From: DAOUJW01 sp034422115
Lineage (GTDB): Bacteria > Chloroflexota > Dehalococcoidia > Lucifugimonadales > UBA2985
Length of the DNA stretch: 64,000 nucleotides
Assembly (NCBI GenBank): GCA_034422115.1
Contig: DAOUJW010000021.1
Location: 62,001-126,000, forward strand
Reading direction: 5' to 3'
Below are positions 33,657 to 39,867 of this stretch, one piece after another. The notes beneath the pieces are model-generated. The model had not been told where the DNA came from and made no database searches. It worked only from the letters and a program-made list of their open reading frames with translations. The stretch's first letter is position 1, and each line of letters opens with the position of its first letter. Position numbers and translations under genes: made by a program.

Positions 33657-33905
33657 ATGTACTCAAGCGTGATTGGTAAGATAGAGAAGGCCAAGAGGTA
33701 CGCCGAGGAGAAGGGCCGGGTAACCTTCAGCAGCTTTGTGGTGAACTTCCGTGGCGAGAACGACGACCACAAGGTGGAGTACAGCGAGGGGGTCCTGTCC
33801 TGTACCTGCGCATTCTTTGCCGGTCACGGCTTCTGTACTCACACCATGGCCATTGAACGAATGCTGGAGGAGATGCTTGCTCCAGTAGAAGTGGCCCAGG
33901 CCTAG
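33657..33905 (+). CDS. SWIM zinc-finger mini-protein
   Basis: An 82-residue protein that is little more than a SWIM domain. The zinc motif CxCxnCxH is visible in LSCTCAFFAGHGFCTHTMAIE. Before it stands VTFSSFVVNFRGENDDHKVEYSE. SWIM domains bind DNA or proteins and usually form part of larger transposases or SNF2 helicases; here it stands alone. TTAAGGAGC precedes ATG 33657. A shuffled fragment of a larger gene is possible, but the reading frame and ribosome binding site look intact. Confidence 0.8.
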   Translation: MYSSVIGKIEKAKRYAEEKGRVTFSSFVVNFRGENDDHKVEYSEGVLSCTCAFFAGHGFCTHTMAIERMLEEMLAPVEVAQA

Positions 33906-33981
33906 CACATATAACCCCGGTACACCGCAACAGGTTAACACAGCCGCCCAGGGCTGCAATGAGCCTGGAAACCACGAGCCG

Positions 33982-34479
33982 ATGTTGTTGATCTTTGGCG
34001 GTCTTCCCGCCGTAGGGAAGACATCAATTGCCGCCGGCCTTGCGCGGGACATCGGGGCTGTTCACCTGCGCATCGACTCCATAGAGCAGGCGCTGCGCAA
34101 CTCCAACATGACCATTTCGGGCCCTGAGGGGTATGAGGTCGCTTATGCGATTGCCGAGGACAACCTGAAACTGGGTCACACCGTAATTGCAGATTCCGTG
34201 AACCCGATAGAGGTAACGAGAGCCGCCTGGCGGGAGGTCGCCCGGCGGGCGGGCAAGCCCTACGTTGAGATTGAGATTGTCTGCTCAGACCAGGCGGAAC
34301 ACCGGCGCAGGGTGGAGTCGCGAGTGGCCGACATCCCCGGCCACAGGTTGCCCTCGTGGCAGGAGGTGTGCGACCGGGAGTACGAGCCCTGGGCGGCCGG
34401 CATGGTCATTGACACGGCGGGGCAGGATATCGAGGCGAGCGTCTCAGCGCTGCGTGAGAGGCTGGAGGGTTCAGGGTGA
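33982..34479 (+). CDS. P-loop kinase-like ATPase (AAA_33 type)
   Basis: A 165-residue predicted small-molecule or nucleic-acid kinase. The P-loop is FGGLPAVGKTSIA, followed by VHLRIDSIEQAL with a probable catalytic Asp, and HTVIADSVNPIE (second strand). A lid-like HRRRVESRVADIPGHRLPSW follows. Similar proteins include chloramphenicol phosphotransferase-like and zeta-toxin-like kinases; the substrate is unknown. The last codons and the stop lie in a remnant of the TTCGACARGCTCA repeat. Confidence 0.8.
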   Translation: MLLIFGGLPAVGKTSIAAGLARDIGAVHLRIDSIEQALRNSNMTISGPEGYEVAYAIAEDNLKLGHTVIADSVNPIEVTRAAWREVARRAGKPYVEIEIVCSDQAEHRRRVESRVADIPGHRLPSWQEVCDREYEPWAAGMVIDTAGQDIEASVSALRERLEGSG

Positions 34480-34484
34480 GCGGG
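34464..34484. repeat. Remnant of the TTCGACARGCTCA repeat, overlapping a gene end
   Basis: GGTTCAGGGTGAGCGGG matches the right half of the repeat and contains the TGA stop of the kinase-like gene. Confidence 0.6.
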
Positions 34485-34499
34485 TAATCTTAATTGTCC

Positions 34500-36251
34500 T
34501 CACACCCTCGCGGCCACCGCCTCCTGGATGAGGCTGAGCACGTCATTTACGGGCCTTGCGCCCAGGTCCTGGCCGTCCCGCAGGCGCACCGCAACCGAGT
34601 CGGCCTCCATCTCCCGGTCGCCCACCACCAGCATGAAGGGCACCTTGTTCAGCTGGGCGTTGCGTATCTTGGCGTTCATACGCTCCGAGCGTCCGTCCAC
34701 CTCCACCCGGATGTCCTGTGCCCGCAGCCTGTCCGACACCCCGTTGGCAAAGTCCAGGTGGCGGTCTGCTATGGGGATGACCACCACCTGCACGGGGGCC
34801 AGCCACGCGGGAAACGCCCCGGCGTAGTGCTCGATGAGGACGCCAAAGAAGCGCTCGATGGCTCCCAGCAGGGCGCGGTGCACCATGAAGGGTCGATGCT
34901 CGCGGCCGTCCTCGCCGATGTAGGTCACGTCGAACCGCTCCGGCAGGTTGAAGTCGAACTGGATGGTTGAGCACTGCCACTCGCGGCCCAGGGCGTCCAG
35001 CAGCTTCACGTCTATCTTGGGGCCGTAGAAGGCCGCGCCCCCGTCGTCCACGTCGTGGGGCAGGTTTCGCTCCAGGATGACCTCGCGCAGGACCTGGGTC
35101 GCCATGTCCCAGTCATCCACGGAGCCGGCGAACTTCCCGCTTTCGTTGCGAGTCGAGAGGTAGACGTGGAACTGCTGAAAGCCAAAGGCGTTCAGGAAGA
35201 ACTGCATGAAGTCCACGCACCTGCCAATCTCCTCCTTCACCTGGTCAGGGCGGCAGAAGATGTGGGCGTCGTCCTGGGTGAAGCCGCGCACCCGCAGCAG
35301 GCCGTGCAGCACGCCCGACCGCTCGTAGCGGTACACCGTCCCCAGCTCCCCCAGGCGCATGGGCAGCTCCCGGTAGCTCCTGAGGCCGTTCTTGTAAATC
35401 TGCACGTGGAAGGGGCAGTTCATGGGCTTCACGTAGTAGTCCTGGCCGTCCACGTCCATGGGGGAGTACATGTTCTCGGCGTAGAAGTCCAGGTGGCCGC
35501 TGGTCTCCCAGAGGGTGGACTTGCCGACGTGGGGCGAATAGACCAGATCGTAGCCGGCGCGGTAGTGCTCCCTGCGCCAGAAGTCCTCGATGATGCCGCG
35601 CACGCGGCCGCCCTTTGGATGCCAGTAGACCAGCCCCGGGCCGTACTCCTCGTGGAACGACAGCAGGTCAAGCTCACGGCCCAGCCTGCGATGGTCCCGG
35701 CGCTGGGCCTCCTCCAGGCGCTCCAGGTACTCCTCCAGCGCCTCGCCGGTCTCGAAGGCCGTGCCGTAGATGCGCTGAAGCATGGGGCGTTTCTCGTCGC
35801 CCCGCCAGTAGGCGCCGGCGATGCTCAGGAGCTTGCAAGCGCTTATGTGCGCTGTCGTGTCCACGTGAGGCCCACGACACAAATCCACGAAGTCGCCGTG
35901 GCGGTAGACGCTGATGACCTCGTCGGTTGGCAGCTCTTCGATGATCTCCAGCTTGTAGGTCTGCTCTGCGAACATCTCAAGGGCCTGCTCGCGGCTTATC
36001 TCCTGGTACACGAAGGGAAGGCCGCCGGCGATGGTCTCCCATATGCGCTCCTCAATGGCCTCCAGGTCCTCCGGGGTGAAGGCGCGGGACACCTCGAAGT
36101 CGTAGTAGAAGCCGTCCTCGGTGGGAGGCCCAATGCCCAGCTTGGCCTCCGGGAAGAGCTGGAGCACGGCGTCCGCCATCACGTGGGCGGCGGAGTGCCT
36201 CATGCGCTCGCGGAGGGAGTGGGTGTCCTGGTTGTGGTCAAGGGTGGTCAT
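34500..36251 (-). CDS. thrS: Threonyl-tRNA synthetase (without TGS domain)
   Basis: Charges tRNA-Thr. The 583-residue protein lacks the N-terminal TGS domain and starts directly with the editing domain (RHSAAHVMADAVLQLFPEA, with the editing-site residues, and LCRGPHVDTTA). The catalytic core has class II motif 1 TLWETSGHLDFYAENM, zinc ligand Cys in KPMNCPFHVQIY, motif 2 YRYERSGVLHGLLRVRGFTQDDAHIF and motif 3 MVHRALLGAIERF. The anticodon-binding domain ends the protein. Forms without TGS are known in several phyla. Confidence 0.96.
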   Translation of the reverse strand: MTTLDHNQDTHSLRERMRHSAAHVMADAVLQLFPEAKLGIGPPTEDGFYYDFEVSRAFTPEDLEAIEERIWETIAGGLPFVYQEISREQALEMFAEQTYKLEIIEELPTDEVISVYRHGDFVDLCRGPHVDTTAHISACKLLSIAGAYWRGDEKRPMLQRIYGTAFETGEALEEYLERLEEAQRRDHRRLGRELDLLSFHEEYGPGLVYWHPKGGRVRGIIEDFWRREHYRAGYDLVYSPHVGKSTLWETSGHLDFYAENMYSPMDVDGQDYYVKPMNCPFHVQIYKNGLRSYRELPMRLGELGTVYRYERSGVLHGLLRVRGFTQDDAHIFCRPDQVKEEIGRCVDFMQFFLNAFGFQQFHVYLSTRNESGKFAGSVDDWDMATQVLREVILERNLPHDVDDGGAAFYGPKIDVKLLDALGREWQCSTIQFDFNLPERFDVTYIGEDGREHRPFMVHRALLGAIERFFGVLIEHYAGAFPAWLAPVQVVVIPIADRHLDFANGVSDRLRAQDIRVEVDGRSERMNAKIRNAQLNKVPFMLVVGDREMEADSVAVRLRDGQDLGARPVNDVLSLIQEAVAARV

Positions 36252-36311
36252 GGCTGTATCCAGGTAGCTAGTCTACCCGCAAGGGCGCAAACTGGCAAGG
36301 CTGGGTGGGGC

Positions 36312-36791
36312 CTAGAGGCGCTTGTAATAGCGAACCAAGGGCAAGGGAGTGTAGCCCGCTTTCTCATACGATCTTCGGGCGGGCGCATGGGACTCATCGC
36401 CGCCAGTTCCTACCTCGACCATCACAACCCCAGCAGCTTGCATCTCCTCCAGAGCCCTCTTGTTCAACCCTGTACCAATGCCGAGACTCTGGTAGTCGGG
36501 ATGTACCGCCAGTAACTCCACCTCCCCGGTTTGGCCTCTGATCTGATAAGCCACAAACCCGACAACTTTTCCGTCTAGCTCGGCAACAAGGACGCTGGTA
36601 TTCTCCCGATCCTTGCAAGAGGCTTCCACTCCTTCCCTTTGACTCTCACGCCAATCAGGATAGAGAAAGCTATAGATTTTGGGTCCAAGTATTTGCTTGA
36701 AAGAGGCAAATACCGGTTCCCAGGCCAACAGTGACACCTCGACTATTTCGTCGAGGTCTTTATCATCAAATATTCGGACTTGCCAGCTCAT
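36312..36791 (-). CDS. GNAT N-acetyltransferase
   Basis: A 159-residue acetyltransferase. The acetyl-CoA binding region reads VELLAVHPDYQSLGIGTGLNKRALEEM and the C-terminal SYEKAGYTPLPLVRYYKRL is common in the family. Base composition is lower in GC than in neighbouring thrS, which hints at a separate origin. The substrate is unknown. GAGGA precedes ATG 36791. Confidence 0.88.
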   Translation of the reverse strand: MSWQVRIFDDKDLDEIVEVSLLAWEPVFASFKQILGPKIYSFLYPDWRESQREGVEASCKDRENTSVLVAELDGKVVGFVAYQIRGQTGEVELLAVHPDYQSLGIGTGLNKRALEEMQAAGVVMVEVGTGGDESHAPARRSYEKAGYTPLPLVRYYKRL

Positions 36792-36823
36792 TTACTATCC
36801 TCACGAGCTTCTGCCCCGCAGAT

Positions 36824-38068
36824 TCAGGTTGTCTTGTCCTCAAACTGCCGCCGCACTTCACCCGTACCAACAAACTGGGAGAGAAGCCGGTAGTTGCCTG
36901 ACTCATAGCGGATGCGGCCGGCGACAATTGCCGGGTGGATCCGGGCTTGGGACGCCATCTGCATCACCTCCATTGGCCCGGCGTCCTCCAGTATCACGCC
37001 TCCCGCCCAAATCTCAGGCGGTATCAGAGCGTCCTGGGCGAGCTTATCAGCCTGTTCTTCTACTGAGCCTTTCTCTGTCCCGCGCAGTGAGTGGTCGTCG
37101 ACAAAGCCCTCTTCATCTGCATCTCGGTCCAGGTGAAGTCCCACGTGGGCCAGCTCATGGAGTAGCGTATACCAGAAGTTGTCTATGCGGTCGTAGCGAA
37201 GGGTCAGGCCAATAACGGGTCTGCCGCCGGGCAGTCGCAGGGCTGCACCGTCCAGGTGTGTCCGGGGCAGGTGGCTCACGTACTCAAGACATATCCCTTG
37301 CTGAGCCAGATACTCCCTGGCCTGCACAGGGCCGTTCTCCATTACGCTCAACTGGGCCAGATGACGAAGAAGTTGAGGATTCACTGTGCCTGTATGGTAC
37401 GCGACGGATGGCTCGTTCCGCCTGGCCTGTGCCAGCGCCTGCCAGCACCAGGCCCGGAGCGCGTAGTCGTCCGTCTTGGCGTTGACGCGCCGGTCGTCGT
37501 TCTTCCGATACAGGGGCTTGAGGGCAAGTTGAGGACCCACTGCCCGGTCCATCAGCCCTCTGATAAACTCTTCTGCGCGGTCTCTCAGATTGGCGACATT
37601 TGGGATCCATCCGGCATTCACCATGGCCTTTAGTGGAAACTTGCTCCACTCAATGTCCGGTATGTCGTCCGGGATACTTGCGCCCGGCTCTTGCAGCAGG
37701 ACGTCGGCGGGTATGCCAAGGTGCTGGTGAAGGGCGCGAGCCATAGACATAGTGATGGGCCTCTTGCCCGAAAGCACTTCAGAGACCCTGGCGGGGCTGC
37801 CTATGAACGGGACCAGGTCGCGACGAGTGAGTCCGGCCTGGTCCATGCGGAACTCAATGGCCGCAATTGCGGAAGGGAATCCCATGTCCACGGTCTTGGA
37901 TTCGTAGACCTCAACAAGGTCGGACAGCACTTCCAGTTCGATTCTGCTGTGGTTGTTGGGGTCTTCAATCTGTCCATCAGGACCCGAGAGTTCCTCCATA
38001 AGGTCCGCTATACGAGCCAAGGCCTCTTCGTAGTCCTCTTCGCTGCGAATCGGCCTGACGCTCACCAT
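36824..38068 (-). CDS. higA: HigA-type antitoxin fused to ImmA/IrrE metallopeptidase
   Basis: A 414-residue fusion. Residues about 1-125 match HigA: acidic helices, then an Xre-type helix-turn-helix (AIEFRMDQAGLTRRDLVPFIG, then RVSEVLSGKRPITMSMARAL). Residues about 240-390 match ImmA/IrrE zinc peptidases, with HELAH at 304-308 in FWYTLLHELAHVGLH and a Glu-rich follow-up EEQADKLAQDALIP. The HigB toxin gene stands two bases upstream in the operon. The peptidase might cleave the antitoxin part, another regulator, or serve only as a fold. GGAGGTGTAATC precedes ATG 38068. Confidence 0.88.
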   Translation of the reverse strand: MVSVRPIRSEEDYEEALARIADLMEELSGPDGQIEDPNNHSRIELEVLSDLVEVYESKTVDMGFPSAIAAIEFRMDQAGLTRRDLVPFIGSPARVSEVLSGKRPITMSMARALHQHLGIPADVLLQEPGASIPDDIPDIEWSKFPLKAMVNAGWIPNVANLRDRAEEFIRGLMDRAVGPQLALKPLYRKNDDRRVNAKTDDYALRAWCWQALAQARRNEPSVAYHTGTVNPQLLRHLAQLSVMENGPVQAREYLAQQGICLEYVSHLPRTHLDGAALRLPGGRPVIGLTLRYDRIDNFWYTLLHELAHVGLHLDRDADEEGFVDDHSLRGTEKGSVEEQADKLAQDALIPPEIWAGGVILEDAGPMEVMQMASQARIHPAIVAGRIRYESGNYRLLSQFVGTGEVRRQFEDKTT

Positions 38069-38070
38069 GA

Positions 38071-38364
38071 TTACACCTCCTCTGCATTGATGCGGTCATA
38101 TTCAGCATGTGTGCCAATGAAGCGTACGTATACGATACCTCCTGGGTAGAATACGCTTACTACCAGCCGGTAGGCGCCGCCTTTGAGCCGGAAGACCACC
38201 CTATCTTTCCCGACTATGCTGGCAGTTGGGTGGAGCTCCTGAACTCTGGCCGGTGAGTCCCATTGCTCCCGGCTTGCCTGATCATGCCAAGCGCTGAGCG
38301 GCCCCTCTGCATCGGCATGAAGCTGCCAGAAATCGCGGAGAGTCCTCTTAGCAATGATTCTCAC
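38071..38364 (-). CDS. higB: HigB-type mRNA interferase toxin
   Basis: A 97-residue toxin of the HigB family with RelE-like fold: MRIIAKRTLRDFWQLHADAE, AWHDQASREQWDSPARVQ, SIVGKDRVVFRLKGGAYRLVV and the end YVRFIGTHAEYDRI, all diagnostic blocks. The start is GTG 38364, about 14 bases below GGAGGAG; an ATG at 38374 sits closer to that site but leads to a nine-codon out-of-frame peptide. It precedes the HigA-ImmA fusion gene. Confidence 0.9.
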   Translation of the reverse strand: MRIIAKRTLRDFWQLHADAEGPLSAWHDQASREQWDSPARVQELHPTASIVGKDRVVFRLKGGAYRLVVSVFYPGGIVYVRFIGTHAEYDRINAEEV

Positions 38365-38393
38365 AGGCGGACATGACTCCTCCTTTTGGGTGC

Positions 38394-38399
38394 ATTATA
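38394..38399 (-). promoter_or_regulatory. -10 box of higBA
   Basis: TATAAT on the minus strand lies 29 bases before GTG 38364. Confidence 0.55.
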
Positions 38400-38456
38400 C
38401 AACGCTCCCAAAAGAGATACAAGTAATGTAATCCCATAGTAAAGCGTCGCCGACTC

Positions 38457-38540
38457 TCCCCGCTCGTGGTGAGCCTGTCGAACCAGAGCGGGAGTGTCGA
38501 CGACAGGCCACTCACCCTTCGACAAGCTCAGGATGAGCGG
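38457..38540. repeat. Paired TTCGACARGCTCA palindromes, copy A5
   Basis: CCCCGCTCGTGGTGAGCC with GTCGAACC and GAGCGGG, then CTCACCC with TTCGACAAGCTCA and GGATGAGCGG. A GATGCCTGC hairpin (38551-38580) follows. Confidence 0.8.
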
Positions 38541-38605
38541 ACGCCCCCACCCCTGGATGCCTGCCTACGCAGGCATGGTTGCGTTGCGCGCCCCGCGCCC
38601 GCGGC

Positions 38606-38809
38606 CTACCCGCCTCCCGATACCCGGGGCCAGCGTCTCGGGTCCCTTGCCTCCGCGTGCGTGATGCTCTCCAGAGGCGCCCCGGGCTCCTGCTCAATGA
38701 GCTGGAGGAGGCCACACTCAGGGCACCAGGCGAGATAGACGTCCCCGCCTCGGATGCGCTGGACCACCGGCGCCGGGTCATCATCGCCGCATTGCCTAGT
38801 TGCGCTCAT
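38606..38809 (-). CDS. Possible small zinc-ribbon-like hypothetical protein
   Basis: A 67-residue reading frame with CPEC in VYLAWCPECGLLQLIEQEPG and one further Cys near the start. GGGAGAGG stands a few bases before ATG 38809, which argues for translation. I know no family. It lies in a repeat-rich stretch between higBA and the GDC-motif protein, so it may be spurious. Confidence 0.4.
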   Translation of the reverse strand: MSATRQCGDDDPAPVVQRIRGGDVYLAWCPECGLLQLIEQEPGAPLESITHAEARDPRRWPRVSGGG

Positions 38810-38875
38810 TGGCCTCTCCCTCTCTTATGCTTGTCCTCACGCCACCAGCGCCACTCCTTCCCGCCCACTAGGTAT

Positions 38876-38916
38876 TCCCGCTCATCCTGAGCTTGTCGAA
38901 GGGTCTAACCGAGCGG
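38876..38916. repeat. TTCGACARGCTCA palindrome, copy A6 (single)
   Basis: CCGCTCATCCTGAGC with TTGTCGAAGGG and a diverged right border GAGCGG. Confidence 0.7.
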
Positions 38917-38926
38917 AGGGGGCCGC

Positions 38927-38964
38927 ATTCCTGCAAGAGACCTCAACTTATTCAGAGGTTTCTT
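38927..38964. repeat. Compact copy of the MITE-type ends
   Basis: ATTCCTGC and GAGACCTC are followed at once by TTCAGAGGTTTCT in inverted order, as if only the two ends of the 220-base element remained. It touches the stop codon of the gene that ends at 38963. Confidence 0.55.
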
Positions 38965-39667
38965 AGTTCTTGAGAAAGTCCTCCGGTTTCGGTCGGCGAC
39001 CCCAATCTTGCTGGCTGAAAGGAACATAGCTTTCCGCCAACTGTTGACGCCACAGCCGGTCCGCCTCTTCGTACTGTCTTGTTGCTTTCAACTTCTCCGT
39101 TCTTTTGGGGTTGAGCTGGTGTACGTTTCCAACTTCAGTCTCGTTTGGGTCGAAGTGAGCGGTAGTATAAGCCACTCTTTCGTGAACAGTCATTGTGTGG
39201 TCGTAAGGTGTCTGGACGTCCAGTACGTAAGCACTCTCCATGTCGCAGATGCAATACCAGCGATTCTCCTGATTGGGGTAAATGTGTTCATACCCCAAGA
39301 GAATCCTGATCGACAGACTTGTAGCATGAGAAGGGGTGCCGTGGATCGGATTGCGTCTTGGTGCTCGTATCCATTGCCTAATTCTCCTAAGCCGGTAATC
39401 ACTTGGCTTTTCGTTCATATTGCGCGCTTTGAACATCCAAGGTCGTATAAATTTCGAAAGGCTATATCTGGCCTCCTCGTAGGACTCTCTAGAAGGAGAC
39501 CAGAAGGCTGCGTGTACTAGGGCTACGACAGCGCAATCGCCTGTTGGCATCTCCGGTATGGTTCCTGTAGACTTCCATTCTTGCTCCAGAAACTCTGCCC
39601 TGCCACCGTCAGTCAATTGCTGGCTCAGATTCGCCAAACATTGCCGTGGATTAGTATGGACACTCAT
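38963..39667 (-). CDS. Hypothetical protein with a GDC motif (possible papain-like fold)
   Basis: A 234-residue soluble protein with clearly lower GC than its neighbours, which suggests transfer. MPTGDCAVVALVHAAF resembles the nucleophile segment of papain-like peptidases (GDCA followed by a helix), and a candidate His lies in TMTVHERVAYTTAHFDPNE; both the fold and any activity are inference. The C-terminal QYEEADRLWRQQLAESYVPF is helical. It lies directly downstream of the large methyltransferase gene on the same strand, 200 bases apart. No strong ribosome binding site is visible, only GAGGA. Confidence 0.7.
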   Translation of the reverse strand: MSVHTNPRQCLANLSQQLTDGGRAEFLEQEWKSTGTIPEMPTGDCAVVALVHAAFWSPSRESYEEARYSLSKFIRPWMFKARNMNEKPSDYRLRRIRQWIRAPRRNPIHGTPSHATSLSIRILLGYEHIYPNQENRWYCICDMESAYVLDVQTPYDHTMTVHERVAYTTAHFDPNETEVGNVHQLNPKRTEKLKATRQYEEADRLWRQQLAESYVPFSQQDWGRRPKPEDFLKN

Positions 39668-39827
39668 CTATGGTTCCTCATTTCTCAAGAAGTGGTCGGG
39701 TGAATATGCCCAATATGCCATTCTCTTCCCTGTGGTCTCCGCTCATACATTCTAGCCGATTGTGTATGACCGTGAAAGTATGGGAGAGACCGTCACTCCC
39801 GAGAAGTCGGGAGTCCACACCCCACCA

Positions 39828-39864
39828 CCCCTGGATTCCCGTTTTCACGGGAATGACGGTGGCT
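39828..39864. repeat. GGATTCCCG/CGGGAATGACG hairpin
   Basis: GGATTCCCGTTTTC is followed by ACGGGAATGACGG. It is one of the short hairpins described at 19377 and ends just before the methyltransferase stop. Confidence 0.7.
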
Positions 39865-39867
39865 CTC

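Noticed and set aside
38457..38964. The repeat-rich region as a CRISPR array
   Set aside because: Units are palindromic, differ in orientation and spacing, and no regular spacers or cas genes are present.
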